Shown here in pieces: positions 30,101 to 37,213 of a stretch of 64,000 nucleotides of DNA (position 1 is the stretch's first letter; the number at the start of each line of letters is the position of its first letter). A model generated the notes under the pieces. It was not told the origin of the DNA. It did no database searches and worked only from the letters and a program-made list of their open reading frames with translations. This stretch comes from Pisaster brevispinus (lineage: Eukaryota > Echinodermata > Asteroidea > Forcipulatida > Asteriidae). The stretch covers positions 12,164,768 to 12,228,767 of the forward strand of contig JAMKCF010000018.1 in assembly GCA_023634235.1 (NCBI GenBank), given 5' to 3'. The translations under genes were made by a program, and so were the position numbers.

Positions 30101-32275
30101 TCATCAATATCAACATAAGTTAAATAAGTGGGTTTTTTCTAGGATCAAACAATATGCAAAACCCTTGCTCACCTGCCACTCACCCCATTCATTAACCTCA
30201 ACCTAAATATTTTGGAAAATGACACCCTCACCAAATAAAAAATGTTCCATACAAAAGGATTTTAAAACAGGGTTTTATTCATTGGAGCTCCCATGGACTT
30301 GAATGTCATGACTTCAAAACAAAACAGTATTGCACAATAGATTACTCCGCCACCTCTTCACAGGGGATTCACCGGAGGCAGGGCTCTAGTTTATCAGACT
30401 AGAAAATGAAGATTTTAAGACCAATGAAGGTAAACATTGGCTCAGCATTTTTTTATTTTCGTATCATGCTGGTATCTTCCATATTTCAAATCATAGAAAC
30501 ACACACAGGGCGGTTTGGGATTGACACAAACCTTGTTACAATTTTTAAAGTACTTTACCTAGCTTGTCTTCAATGTGAATTACAGGTGCAGTAAAAGATT
30601 GTACCTAACACACCATTTATTTAAATAACTTTTTGTAATGTGAGATTTTTACCCTATCTCGGAGTTCTTCTGGGTCCTCGCCTATTATAAATGCAATCTC
30701 TTTCATCTCATCAGACTGGTAGTAAAACTCATCATTGGCTTCACCTGTGAATTAAACAAATAAACAACCATTTACACATATTTTACAGAAAAGTAGGATG
30801 GCACAAATTTGTTGTTTACCAACAGCTTCATTTTTTGGGGTTGTCTAAAAAAGACTTGTATACATATACCTGTACATGTTGTCACTGTTTTCACTAGTGG
30901 CGTACATGTATGTCAAAAAACACACAATTTGGCAAATTGGTTTTTGTATAAACTATTAACATACTCATTGCTGGTAATATTTTTAGCATGTTTCAGAACG
31001 TACCATAAAATAATAAGCATGACCAGTGCATCACCAAATTTATCATTTTGCATTCCAATGAAGTGACATATCATGATTTGACTCTCTTTCCATTAAAATA
31101 TATAGTGCTGGCATGGTGCCAAACATGAATTTTCTCATTTTCACAAAGCAACGTAGCTGTTGATCTATTTAGGTTAAGCATTTTTAAGTGACCTATCTCA
31201 GTATGCATAATTGGTTTATAGACAGTGTTTTGTGGGCAGTTCTCATCTTGTAGAATATGTTTAGGAATTACATGAATTAACTCATCAAAACAGGATTAAA
31301 AACAAGTTAACAGTTATCAAGTAGGGCTGAAATACATGCACACACGGTATAGGCTCTTATAGACGTTTCAGGGCTTAGTATAACACTTTTTTTTTTTCCA
31401 AGGGCAAAAAAATAAGTAGGAAGAACATCATGCCTGTATTTGTATTACAAATGCTGATCTGATTTGACCTCTGATTAACCCATTCAAGATTGACCATTCA
31501 TTTCTGTAGAATTATTACCATATACACATGTACATGGCTAATAAATATTAATGTTTAACATTATTTTTACAACATAAATATATGTAAAATAAAATAATAC
31601 GACAGACAAATTTTTGTGGTGGACTTTTAGATAGTAGGTCAACATGGGCAACATGAAAATATCATTCAGGACACAACTTTGAGTATAACCCAATGCAGAC
31701 ACTGAGCCAAGGGACAGTTCCACATCTCATCAATGTAAAAAAATAAATAGTATTATCATGTACATGTTATGTACATACCTTGTGCAGTTTGGCTTAAGAG
31801 TTGTTCACATTCATCCAAATCTCTTTGTAATCCATCTGCTCGTTGAATGACTTTGTCAAGGTATTCCTTAACACTATTTGGAACGTTGTCATCTTCCGTG
31901 TATTCATTTAATGACCCTTCATTGGTCCCATTCAGCTAATCAAAAATTAAGAAGGTACAGATTTGGCAAACAATCAGTTAAAAAAGTAATTTTTTCTAAA
32001 TGTTCTACTCTAAACGTAATTTTAAAAGTCAAAGAGTCGGCCAGATTTGAGTACTTTAAGCCTAGGCTGGTGATTGTTTTGTGCTAAATTGAACATGTGT
32101 TACTACATTGCTGACTCTTTTTTTATACTCATCTCATGTGTACCTTGTTTGAAGCTTCAGAGATATCCCCTTGTAGTCGCTCAGTCTGAACAAGTTCATT
32201 TTCAGAAATACTAATTGCATCAAGCTGCCGTTGAATTTCTACTTCAATCCATTCCTCATCACCATCAGAGTCCAT
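11..32275 (-). CDS. LRRIQ1: LRRIQ1-like gene (leucine-rich repeat and IQ domain protein 1), 5' 1,124 codons; 3' end beyond the window
   Basis: Fourteen coding exons with consensus acceptors and donors join in a consistent phase. Order of domains: acidic N-terminus with SISENEL-type residues (exon 1), acidic linker (2-4), charged coiled coil (5-9), an IQ motif ATIKIQAAFRSYR across exons 7 and 8, a low-complexity repeat block (exon 9), then leucine-rich repeats (10-14) with GL-spaced units and a WLPLLQ motif that I recall from vertebrate LRRIQ1. The family is large (about 1,700 residues in human), so roughly the last third lies left of the window. LRRIQ1 is poorly characterised; an IQ motif implies calmodulin-type binding and the LRRs a protein scaffold. 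A ciliary or testis role is a family association, not visible here. The introns carry nearly all the transposons between 0 and 32 kb. The ATG at 32,275 is the first in frame and matches the family N-terminus. Confidence 0.9.
139..1413. other. LRRIQ1 intron 13
   Basis: AT-rich intron sequence. Short homopolymers occur near 700 and 1,140. I see no gene, RNA or clear transposon boundary in it. Confidence 0.6.
1414..1607 (-). CDS. LRRIQ1: LRRIQ1 exon 13 (leucine-rich repeats)
   Basis: 194 nt, phase 1 in and phase 0 out, after a TTTTTTAATTCCAG acceptor and before GTATGC. It encodes three consecutive leucine-rich repeats (LTHLDLGHNQLVSIKGL, LQDLNLSHNHLSAV, LQRLNIQSNCLVE). The spacing is that of the SDS22-like LRR class. 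Confidence 0.9.
1685..2090. repeat. 58-bp tandem repeat, 7 copies
   Basis: Seven head-to-tail copies with starts spaced exactly 58 bp (1685, 1743, 1801, 1859, 1917, 1975, 2033). Each contains GTCAATCAGGGTTTGCCC and AGTGACTAGCCAACAGG. Copies differ by only a few bases. It lies in LRRIQ1 intron 12, and similar text (GGGTTTCCCTTAACTTT) near 19,145 suggests it grew from a dispersed repeat. Confidence 0.93.
2574..2724 (-). CDS. LRRIQ1: LRRIQ1 exon 12 (leucine-rich repeats)
   Basis: 151 nt, phase 0 in and phase 1 out, donor GTACTT. Of several possible acceptors, the one before CACAACAACGTT (2,724) is chosen because it alone keeps the frame with exon 11 and restores the LRR pattern LxLxxNxVxxV at the junction. 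It encodes KLTQLLLADNNLTSVHGLEG and QLYYVQLSHNSITRT. The intron between it and exon 11 is 7.5 kb and holds the LINE. Confidence 0.85.
2725..3497. other. LRRIQ1 intron 11, unremarkable part
   Basis: AT-rich intron DNA between exon 12 and a nested transposon block. I recognise nothing coding or structured here. Confidence 0.5.
3660..4090 (-). mobile_element. Short copy of the hairpin-end CRE/ETS-like element family (reverse)
   Basis: Bounded by ACAAAAACAAGGTGTTCGG (left) and a second AAACAAGGTGTTCGGC (about 4,065-4,082). The interior has the family text (GATTATGAAAATCCATTGTG, GTTATGATTTTTTCAAATAT) and GATGATGTCATCATGACATC, a decayed pair of TGACGTCA-like sites. It lacks the core palindrome array seen in longer copies. 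Confidence 0.6.
4384..5905 (+). pseudogene. LINE leader with signal peptide and 2A-like site, fused to APE-type endonuclease (broken)
   Basis: Residues 8-28 form a hydrophobic signal-peptide-like stretch (FIQPLFLVGLLLLCGTDG). Residues 71-80 read CGDIQPNPGP, matching the C-terminal core D-x-x-x-N-P-G-P of 2A ribosome-skipping peptides; the expected break is between G79 and P80. A basic linker follows, then endonuclease text (LWNARSINCK, DIFAVT). A TAA at 4,990 falls where the family usually has the metal-binding glutamate of a TET(W) motif. After it the frame reopens (LFVIYRPPRP, VVGDFNFHVD, LDLILSR), shifts near 5,490-5,510 to SDHAAIECSL, and stops again at 5,903. Known: 2A-like sequences occur in sea urchin L2-type elements. 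Inferred: the copy is dead. Confidence 0.85.
5906..7736 (+). pseudogene. LINE reverse transcriptase region (broken)
   Basis: Upstream fingers text CCLDPIPTSLVKQ and LKNYRPIANLKFLSKL is followed by a frameshift near 6,540-6,560. Then come the palm motifs: LLDFSAAFDTINH with the first catalytic aspartate, GVPQGSVLGPLLFTLY, and FYADDTQVY with the catalytic YADD. The thumb and C-terminal region runs to about 7,733 (LHWLPIHSRIIFK, PRLWNNLPLHIK), typical of L2/CR1-clade elements. At least one frameshift and an upstream stop prevent translation as one protein. Confidence 0.9.
7802..7929. repeat. 64-bp tandem duplication at the LINE 3' tail
   Basis: Two copies of a unit made of GTTGTTATTATTATTATT and the adjoining AACACTTTGCATCTTGAATG segment, offset by 64 bp. 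The first copy abuts the LINE tail. No matching target-site duplication is seen at the LINE 5' end. Confidence 0.8.
7931..8934. other. Unassigned segment inside the nested block
   Basis: About 1 kb between the LINE tail and the next hairpin-end element. The minus strand keeps about 50 stop-free codons near 7,940-8,090, but no splice pattern or domain that I recognise. Probably a relic of another repeat. Confidence 0.35.
8935..9495 (-). mobile_element. Hairpin-end CRE/ETS-like element copy (reverse)
   Basis: Contains one CTTCCGGTTTGAACCGGAA palindrome (about 9,057-9,077), the phrase CCGATGATGTACAGATTGTG, a single damaged ATGACGTC site, a polypurine tract (GAAGAAGAAG), and terminal hairpins AGGTGTTCG...CGAACACCT near 9,385-9,415 and AGGTGTTCC...GGAACACC-like text near 9,460-9,488. 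This is the same order as the long copies at 50-62 kb, read in reverse. Confidence 0.65.
10244..10396 (-). CDS. LRRIQ1: LRRIQ1 exon 11 (leucine-rich repeats)
   Basis: 153 nt, phase 0 at both ends, after a ACTTTTGTATCAG acceptor and before GTAAGA. It encodes the first recognisable leucine-rich repeats (CTNLQCLEMSHCGVTHLHGL, then DNISYINLQ). The last repeat is completed across the junction by HNNVQNV from exon 12. Confidence 0.88.
11107..11250. mobile_element. Short MITE related to the TAGACTGTGCAAG element
   Basis: Starts with TACACCTTGCAAGTCTC and ends with GAGACTTGCACAGTCTA, forming inverted ends of about 20 bp around 105 bp. Same ends as the elements at 3,498 and 39,502. Lies in LRRIQ1 intron 10. 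Confidence 0.65.
11407..11539 (-). CDS. LRRIQ1: LRRIQ1 exon 10
   Basis: 133 nt, phase 2 in and phase 0 out, after a TATTAATGTACAG acceptor and before GTAACT. It encodes a linker (MKYDEVRKVLRKSHGMKKLP, then DLTDAQLLSASQ) just before the leucine-rich repeats. Confidence 0.85.
11695..11980. repeat. 71-bp tandem repeat, 4 nearly identical copies
   Basis: Copies start at 11,695, 11,766, 11,837 and 11,908, spaced 71 bp, each with ACATGAAAACTACCACC and GCGCATCACGTTGGCTCAG. They look identical to the eye, so the expansion is recent. It lies in LRRIQ1 intron 9. Confidence 0.95.
12155..12747. repeat. 38-bp tandem repeat, about 15.6 copies
   Basis: Head-to-tail units containing GTAACACCAACCTTGACA and GCATAGAACTCAGCAATT, with C/T and A/G variants at a few positions. 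It lies in LRRIQ1 intron 9, 200 bp from the 71-bp array. Confidence 0.94.
13497..13907 (-). mobile_element. tRNA-headed SINE with L2-like tail
   Basis: The minus strand starts at about 13,907 with a tRNA-derived head: box A-like TGGCCGAGTGGATAAGA and box B-like GGGTTCGAGCCCC, resembling a long-variable-arm (Leu/Ser) tRNA. A unique body follows, then a tail AGCGCTTAGAGGCT...TAGGCGCTATACAAAT and an AT-rich end with ATTATTAAT. The tail matches the 3' end of the LINE at 7,755-7,800 (AGCGCTTAGAGACT...TAGGCGCTATAGAAAT), as expected if the SINE uses that LINE's machinery. Confidence 0.85.
14095..15630 (-). CDS. LRRIQ1: LRRIQ1 exon 9, giant exon with 19-residue tandem repeats
   Basis: 1,536 nt, phase 2 at both ends, after a TTTTTGTTGACACAG acceptor and before GTAAGT. 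The first 75 or so codons continue the charged coiled coil (LQEEERDRKERL, EEQKLKEEQKQKEE). Then follow about 100 low-complexity residues rich in S, T and Q, 209 residues of tandem repeats (15,080-14,454), and a serine-rich tail ending ESRWSQWMQNCVSH. The whole exon is open, which argues that the repeat is translated. I know of no such repeat in vertebrate LRRIQ1, so it is probably a lineage-specific disordered expansion. Confidence 0.87.
14454..15080 (-). repeat. In-frame 57-bp coding minisatellite (11 units of 19 residues)
   Basis: Eleven tandem 19-residue units of the form Q-x-x-x-T-D-x-Y-x-Q-Q-x-I-E-P-N-x-A/T-K. Units 2-6 and 7-11 are nearly identical as blocks, so a 95-residue (285-bp) five-unit higher-order repeat has been duplicated. 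The frame is kept throughout. It lies within LRRIQ1 exon 9. Confidence 0.92.
16127..16285 (-). CDS. LRRIQ1: LRRIQ1 exon 8 (end of IQ motif, coiled coil)
   Basis: 159 nt, phase 2 at both ends, after a TCATTATCTGTAG acceptor and before GTTAGT. It completes the IQ motif with RVRMKYRFR and continues as a strongly basic and acidic helix ending in runs of K, E and Q (EEQKKKKEKAEKKQKQDE), a probable single alpha helix or coiled coil. Confidence 0.88.
16286..20202. other. LRRIQ1 intron 7, T-rich, with an 80-bp direct repeat and repeat relics
   Basis: The plus strand is unusually T-rich from about 17,000 to 19,000. An approximately 80-bp segment (CATTCTGACTTGAGCTGTC onward) occurs at about 16,933 and again, diverged, at about 18,257. 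A palindromic patch (ACGGGATCC...TACCCGT) lies near 18,945-18,982. The stretch 19,130-19,950 holds text related to the 58-bp repeat and ACTAGCCCGC motifs, probably an old dispersed element. No coding exon is supported. Confidence 0.5.
20203..20342 (-). CDS. LRRIQ1: LRRIQ1 exon 7 (start of IQ motif)
   Basis: 140 nt, phase 0 in and phase 2 out, between a TTTGTTTATCAG acceptor and a GTAAGC donor. It encodes an acidic and basic helix (EEFARKTEEERVGFEQHL), then ATIKIQAAFRSY at its 3' end. This fits the IQ consensus IQxxxRxxxR, with the final basic residues supplied by exon 8. IQ motifs bind calmodulin or EF-hand light chains. Confidence 0.9.
20343..20855. other. LRRIQ1 intron 6
   Basis: About 510 bp of ordinary AT-rich intron. 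Nothing recognised. Confidence 0.7.
20856..20930 (-). CDS. LRRIQ1: LRRIQ1 exon 6 (coiled coil)
   Basis: 75 nt (25 codons), phase 0 at both ends, between a TTTGTCTTTAAG acceptor and a GTAAGA donor. It encodes a helical segment with NARADQELLLEV and QENLEKQQ. Confidence 0.86.
21768..23236. repeat. 52-bp minisatellite carrying a copied 5' splice site, about 28 copies
   Basis: Tandem 52-bp units with TTTTAGATTCTCCAACC, TAAGCATAATCTGTGC and ATTTTACCAGTCTGTTCAG. On the sense strand of LRRIQ1 each unit reads AACTGAACAGACTG/GTAAAATG, nearly the same as the genuine exon 5 junction AACTGAACAGACAG/GTAAAATG at 23,227. The array starts immediately inside the intron at that junction, so it appears to have expanded from the exon-intron boundary. 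Confidence 0.95.
23227..23453 (-). CDS. LRRIQ1: LRRIQ1 exon 5 (coiled coil), donor next to the minisatellite
   Basis: 227 nt after a TTATTTTTCAG acceptor. It completes the aspartate codon split from exon 4 and encodes a highly charged coiled coil rich in Q, K, E and L (for example LLQLQQLHNKLKQRDL). It ends ...AACAGACAG before GTAAAATGC. The same donor region (AACAGACTG/GTAAAATG) is repeated about 28 times directly downstream, so many cryptic 5' splice sites compete with the true one. The true one is chosen because the open frame ends there and the phase matches exon 6. Confidence 0.87.
23543..23863 (+). mobile_element. tRNA-headed SINE, 5' part (interrupted)
   Basis: Head with GTCATGGCTGAGCGGTTTAG and box B GGGTTTGAATCCC, then the same body landmark as the 13.5-kb SINE (CTTAAGCAAGA). 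The L2-like tail begins GCGCTAT and is cut at 23,863 by the long-TIR transposon. The tail resumes at 28,828 (GTAAGATCTAGTTATTATTC and ATTATTATTA). Confidence 0.82.
23864..28824 (-). mobile_element. 4.96-kb DNA transposon with long inverted repeats, Academ-like
   Basis: Ends are TAGTAGGCCAGCCAAA and TTTGGCTGGTCTACTA, flanked by a 3-bp TAT duplication. The inverted repeats run inward about 450 bp (shared GGCATAGTTTGTTAATGGC, GATGCCAAGCTTGATTTTG, ACCCAGGCAGTTTT). On the left the subterminal part is itself tandemly duplicated (about 24,000-24,330 and 24,350-24,680). The interior carries a broken protein with XPG-nuclease-like and CXC-like motifs. XPG nuclease, 3-4 bp target duplication and occurrence in sea urchin suit the Academ superfamily as I remember it; the superfamily call is inference. 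Confidence 0.8.
24917..27350 (-). pseudogene. Transposon protein remnant: helical region, XPG/FEN-like nuclease motifs, CXC-type cysteine cluster
   Basis: Reading right to left, HYMEMVEILLDFIRAERN and YDHTNYARWRPVYLADMK (about 27,170-27,000) come first. A charged linker follows, then LIDGHALIQALGK and RVDVVFDRYIGKG (about 26,120-25,960). After a frameshift come EADTRLILQA and CGDTYV (about 25,665-25,600), then LSFHALTGCDTTSSFH (about 25,450). The end is a cysteine cluster with CGCKSKC, CTYACGC and DCNN spacing (25,021-24,917). The layout DG...EADTR...GDTDV...GCD is like that of XPG/FEN nucleases. At least two frameshifts, a stop, and a Y where the family has the second D of DTD show it is dead. 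The N-terminal part seems missing. This protein family is widespread in animal genomes, but I cannot give it an official name. Confidence 0.65.
28825..28866 (+). mobile_element. SINE 3' tail, continuation after the insertion
   Basis: Starts with the duplicated TAT and continues GTAAGATCTAGTTATTATTC to a (ATT)n end. Joined to 23,863 it gives a normal GCGCTAT...ATTATTATTA tail, which fixes the transposon boundaries. Confidence 0.8.
28867..29970. other. LRRIQ1 intron 4, right part
   Basis: Contains a G run at about 28,926 and general AT-rich sequence. No feature recognised. Open frames near 29,470-29,660 lack domain or splice support. Confidence 0.5.
29971..30067 (-). CDS. LRRIQ1: LRRIQ1 exon 4
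   Basis: 97 nt between a TGTGTTGTATTAG acceptor and a GTAATG donor; phase 0 in, phase 1 out. It encodes an acidic segment (AEVEEDEQNEAVRLEES). The next exon is 6.5 kb away because a SINE and a 5-kb DNA transposon fill the following intron. Confidence 0.87.
30068..31778. other. LRRIQ1 introns 2 and 3 around exon 3
   Basis: Two ordinary introns flanking exon 3 (30,653-30,744). AT-rich, with a short T run near 31,390. Nothing else recognised. Confidence 0.6.
30653..30744 (-). CDS. LRRIQ1: LRRIQ1 exon 3
   Basis: 92 nt between a TTTAATTCACAG acceptor and a GTAAAA donor; completes the split glycine codon from exon 2 and ends in phase 0. It encodes a short acidic helix with motifs DEFYYQSDEMKEIAF and GEDPEELRDR. 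Confidence 0.87.
31779..31935 (-). CDS. LRRIQ1: LRRIQ1 exon 2
   Basis: 157 nt between a TTTTTGATTAG acceptor and a GTATGT donor; enters in phase 0 and leaves in phase 1. It encodes an acidic and helical segment (NSVKEYLDKVIQRADGLQ, then RDLDECEQLLSQ) with heptad-like leucines. No stop in the chosen frame. The function of this region in the family is not known to me. Confidence 0.88.
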
Positions 32276-32326
32276 GGTTGACAACACTATACTTTGTTTT
32301 CATTACAAACAAATTAATCACTCCAC
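32144..32326 (-). CDS. LRRIQ1: LRRIQ1 exon 1 (start codon exon)
   Basis: The acceptor ...TATTCTATTACAG precedes 32,326, so this exon is spliced to an upstream untranslated exon. The ATG is at 32,275-32,273 and gives 44 codons beginning MDSDGDEEWIEVEIQRQL, ending at a GTACAC donor in phase 0. The acidic start followed by an amphipathic stretch and SISENEL resembles the start of vertebrate LRRIQ1. Confidence 0.88.
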
Positions 32327-34245
32327 CTGTAATAGAATACAAAATAATGCTATCAATTATTTAGTGTCTGGTTGATGTGATGATTGATATTATGTGACGC
32401 TCATTCAAACAGATGAGAAGATTGCAGCTTTCACATAACTAGTTTTAGGCCCTTTTTCTCAAAACATAGATTGTTTCATAAGATATTACATTACACTGAT
32501 GTGAAGGCTGTAATTCACTTGTTTTCACTACTAATGCCATTTCTGTATTTCTAAAAGTACATGATTTTGGCAATGCGGCATCACCATTTCATTTACAGCA
32601 TTATGTATAGCAGCTGTGAAAGAGCCTAACTACATGTACAACCGATCCCAAAGAGGTTCACAACAATACATACAAGGTTTCTGTCGCCAATATATGAAAA
32701 AGTATTTACTTTAAAGCTACAGGACCAACATACAAGTAAATCCTCATTGAGGCAAACAAATGGTGAACTAGTTGAAGATCAGGGCCCGATTTCATGGCTC
32801 TGCTTACCGCCGAAATGTGCGCTTGCGATCACCATTCTTCACTTACCGAGCAAGCGCAGAATTTCTGCGCTAGCTGTCTAAGCGAAGAATGCCTAGTAAC
32901 ATGGAATACACACACGCACAAGCACAAATTCTCTGCTAACCAGTGAAATACGCTTGACGTAAGCGCGAAATTCCCTGCTTCCATAAGCGCCGATTCTTTG
33001 CTTACGGTAAGCAGAGCCATGAAATTGGGCCCTGCATTCTTGGCATTGCTAACAAATCAACTGAAGGTTCTCATTATGCACCCTTCCCCCAAGTTGAAAG
33101 CATTGAGCTAAACAAAGACCGTCAGCACCATTACTGAATTAGAGACAACTCCCAGCAATATAAGATTTACTAACGAAAAGCCGACATGTTTTTTCGAATG
33201 TCACTTAAATCAGTAAAAAATGACGTTAAAAACTGGAAGTTTATTGCTTATATTTTTTTTAGAAGCTTGACAAAGTTTTAAAGTTTTGAGCGATTATAGG
33301 TATGAGAGGCTGCAAATATACATGTATCAAAGAATTTAGTTTTATTGTGTCAGTAATAAATCAATGACAAGCAATATGCCCTATTTGCTTTGATTTTCCG
33401 TCAATGTTATGCACTCTTGTATCTGGCTTAAATATTTTCTGCTTGTGGTGTTTTGTTTGGGTTCTTTCATTTTTATTTGATAGTATATCAGTTGGGACTC
33501 ACAACAGAAAAGGATGAATGCTCCTTGTCCTTCACTTGTTGTGCTATCTTTTAATTAAATATAAATGGCCACAGGTCAATCAGATTTCACCAATGTAAAT
33601 TATAAAATGACCACAGCAAGGTGATAACTAACTGAACTATCCTTTCATGAGCATTTTGGTATACTTAAGTACATCCATACATTTATTTAAAACATGGGGT
33701 CAAAAACATTTTTTGTAAAAGTCATTTGAGGGAGTTAACTTGTTCCATATTTTTAAAAACCTGCCATACATGTATGCGCTATTATAATTTTATATAAATG
33801 TATCATATTATCATTATCCTTTGCCCTACACCCAAGTAGCTTCGAGGCGAGATACATTTTTGAATAGAAACCAACATTTTTATGCCGAGATATTTCCCCC
33901 AGCTCAATTGTGGTGAGCACAATAAAATAAAACGAAAATAATAATTTAACATAACAACAATAATAAAATCACGAATGATTGCTCGTGTCGAATCCGAGTG
34001 GCAAACATAAAATAGCCGCTGAGCCTGAAGTAACGTTGATAAACGGGGCGCTAGTATGACTGAAGATGTCTAAATGGTTTTTACAAGAGTACAGCGCCCC
34101 ATAGTTACTGGATCTATACTCTAACTTTAACTCAGGAATACCTAGAATAGAACTTCATGATTTAGAAGATCGAGGCTGAATTGATCTGAAGTTAAAATAA
34201 ATCTGTGAATTCAAAGTTACAATATTGTGCTTAGTTAGTACTTAC
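32327..34245. other. Putative LRRIQ1 5' untranslated intron
   Basis: Bounded by the acceptor at 32,327 and a GTAAGT donor on the minus strand (34,245-34,240). It contains one MITE (32,780-33,034); otherwise AT-rich with no recognised gene. The 5' exon is inferred, not proven. Confidence 0.45.
32780..33034. mobile_element. MITE with CAGGGCCC ends (hAT-like)
   Basis: 255 bp starting CAGGGCCCGATTTCATGGC and ending GCCATGAAATTGGGCCCTG, with inverted arms of nearly 30 bp including GCTCTGCTTACCG. The interior repeats GCTTACG/AAGCGC-type words. CAGGG termini are typical of hAT elements. No clear 8-bp target duplication is seen. Confidence 0.8.
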
Positions 34246-34410
34246 TAACACCCGGCTTAGTTACTCAGATCAAGAAAGAAGTTGGGCTGTTGAGTGTTGG
34301 TGGAGTAACAAACTACACAAGTTTGTACACAAGTTCTTTCTACCTAGTAGTTACTACACTAAAGTCACTAGCAATAGCATGGCGGGGTCTACTTTGGTGC
34401 TCTGGTGAGT
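34230..34410. promoter_or_regulatory. Candidate divergent promoter between LRRIQ1 and the CLN3-like gene
   Basis: A minus-strand donor (GTGTTA/GTAAGT, exon end 34,246) and a plus-strand donor (GCTCTG/GTGAGT, exon end 34,404) lie 160 bp apart and point outward, as first-exon ends of divergently transcribed genes would. The plus exon holds ATGGCGGGGTC at 34,379. If spliced to 42,300 it would make an 8-codon upstream reading frame ending TGA across the junction. No TATA box is seen. This is inference from splice-site geometry. Confidence 0.4.
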
Positions 34411-35104
34411 GGTGGTGGTGTTCTGTGCAGGCTGTCTGATGAAAAAAGGTGTAAATTTGTAATGTTTGAATTGGAAAATTATGAATTGAAAGAGCTGAGC
34501 TAACTAACGTTGTAGTTGTACATGTGGTAATCCGTACATGTGTAGCGTTTGTGTAGTAAATATGTGGTCTTATTTCAGTTGTCAGTGACGCTTTTTCTCC
34601 AGGCTGGCACTTACAGTGTTACACTTAGCAGTCAGCAGCAGAGTCAAGCGCACTGACTTGGTTACGCAGGGGTACGCAGACCCCCTTTAAAATACAATTT
34701 ACAAACGCCTTGCAAAGTGCAGTAAAATATTAAAAAGACGTTCGGGATCCTTTCTGGGATCGTTCCCGTGACTTAAGCTCGTAAGTCGCTCGTCCCCCTC
34801 TTTGACGACAGTGCATTGACGCCGGTGTGCGGGCTTGAGGATGATCCAACAACAGTTTAACCATGGAGGGTTTAACTAGTTAAATTTCACGGGATAGATT
34901 CTTTGTTTTCCTATAATATCAATCAATTTATTTTACTTAGACTTGGGCGGCAAATGCCTTACCTCAAATCGGTTCCATGGCCTGACTTATCCGAGTTTCG
35001 TCTCAGCTTCATAAGCGTCTCGACATTGAGTGGGATTTTTTTTAACTGAGTAAGTTTCCCCCCCATTCATGCTGTTCCGCCCCAACTTGACAATCGTCCG
35101 AACT

Positions 35105-35180
35105 TCAGTCCTACTAAATACCGTCATTATTACATCGTCAACACAAACGGTACCGTCAACACACCGTCATTACCTCCAAT
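35105..35180. mobile_element. End fragment of the GTTGACGGT-type element
   Basis: Contains TCCTACTAAATACCGTC, ACACAAACGGTACCGTCAAC and CACCGTCATTACCTCCAA, the same order as the terminal repeat of the element at 38,314-38,862. The opposite end was not found nearby, although subterminal text of the family recurs at 36,790-36,905. Confidence 0.6.
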
Positions 35181-35699
35181 AATACATATCCTGGTGTCAT
35201 GGGTTTTCGATCGGTTAACGGGAAAATTGTTCGCAATCAAAAACTAAATGATTTTCTTTTAAATCATCTCACCAAACTTTTTACAAGACACTTGCACTTC
35301 ATCGTGTGTTGAAATGTTAGAAGTTTTGGTCTTACGTTGCGAGAGATCGTCCGCCAATAGGCAATACAGTGGTACTGCATGCACGACATTGGAGCAACGT
35401 CATATGTTTTCGGTCCTTTCATTTTAAAGAACTTCAGAAGCTAGTATGGCGTGCAAAATAAATTAAAAATGTACATTAGCAGTATTGACTATTGTATTGT
35501 CCAAACTGCACTGCCGCTAATCAAGATGATTTACTTAATAAATGGAGTTCTCTAAAACATTTTTGAGCATTAAAATGATTAATTAATGTTCTTATTATGA
35601 GCCTCTCTGTTGATTCTTTTGTATTATTTACATTTCTTTAAAATCATTTTATTTATTTTTTTGGAGTGGGGGTTTCTTGCAACCAACAATAACTTTTTC

Positions 35700-36098
35700 A
35701 ATTCAACAAACACTTTTTAGCAGGTTGCATCCTTTTGCACTTGCAGCACAGGTCTTTTGGATTCATTGTTTTAGATTCATCATCACTGTCGTCGACATCC
35801 ACATCCACACATATGGTTGATTTCTTGGTTTTCTGTTCTGACGGCTTGTCCCAGAAGTACTTGGTTTTTGTGAACACCTGGTGACTGATTGTCTTGGTTT
35901 CTTTTTCTGCTCCTCCTGATGTTTCCTGATATTGTCTACAACTGTGTCTTCAGTAATGGCTTTATCTCCTACCACAGCACTCAGAACTTTACGCTTCTTT
36001 GTCTGTTGAGGGTTCTCTGTCAGCACCGCTTCAGCCTTCTTGAAAAAGTTGGTGCATATGTCAGTGCCGTCTTCAGCTGTAGGTGTCTCTGCTGGCAT
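35700..36098 (-). pseudogene. Transposase-like C-terminal remnant
   Basis: The ATG-initiated frame at 36,098 gives a lysine-rich segment with FFKKAEAVLTENPQQTKKRK, then GDKAITEDTVVDNIRKHQ and EEQKKKPRQS. Near 35,840 the useful frame shifts to DVDVDDSDDESKTMNPKDL, followed by CCKCKRMQPAKKC. A basic tail with an ITED-type phrase and a closing cysteine cluster reminds me of pogo/Tigger-like transposases, but I am not sure. It probably belongs to the element whose end lies at 35,105. Confidence 0.4.
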
Positions 36099-37213
36099 GA
36101 CTGACGTGGAAGAAGTACATTGTAGCTGTTGGTGGAGTGCGGAAAATTGTTGCTGGAAGGAAACTTGATTGTTTCACAGAACATCGGTCAACTGGGTAGA
36201 TGCCACTCCTTCCCGAAGCATTCTTCCCCCAGCACAAACACTTCATAACATTCTGTTTTTCCCCTTAAATTTCAGACTAGCCATATTTGGTTTCAGGAGA
36301 AAAGAAACCCATCTGTTTATTTTTTTTTAATGTAGACACAGTCTGCAGTTAATCAAAGAAAAAAAAAAAATGTCATTTTCACTTTTTAACAATTTTTTTT
36401 CTTCCCATATTGGCACGCCATAGAATCCCAAGTAGCAACCACATCACGTGATCTATCGAGTGACTGAAGGAGAATGAAACTTAATCTAGCAGACGATAAT
36501 TTTGTTTGGAACTTTCGAGGTTGGATGTTGTTTCTTTGACTCATTTGATTGTTGGTATAATAATGCACTAGTGATCTATACCAAAAATTAATCATTTTAT
36601 ACACGTTTGAGCGTCACTTACGACAGGAAACTTTATTCTCAGCATGATGAAGCCTGACTGCCTGAAGAAAGCATGGACCGTGAGTAAACAGCAGAGCTTC
36701 TGCCACTCACCGGTGGACCTCGCACAGTCTCGCGGTAAACGGGAACCAAAGTTGGGGGTCGAAAATATATGACGATCGAAAACATATGACAGTACGAACA
36801 TTTTAAATCGACGTAAGAAGTGTAAAACTGTAAAGTATGGGCTGAGGGAGAATTTCCATTGGTTAGAGGTTACATTTCTTTTGTGAAAATGCAGGGTTTT
36901 TACGCGAAAAAATGTACCCCCCAACTTGAGTGTTAAAGTTAAGGCGTCCCAACTAGTAAACTACAGTTGGGATCGCAGTGATTGTTAACACTAAGCACCC
37001 CTATGAATTGAACTAAAAATAAAAACAATAGTAAGTATCATAGTACAGTGTATGACGTTTAAGAGTATATAAAGACCACTTTCCCTTGCCCTTGAGAATA
37101 TTTGAGATAAATGAGAAAGTTGGTTTTCCAAGAGAAGGGAAATTAAATGCACCCGGCATGAGCATGAGGGCGCTCAGTGCAGTCAGGACCCTCTAAAAGC
37201 AATTTACGAGTTA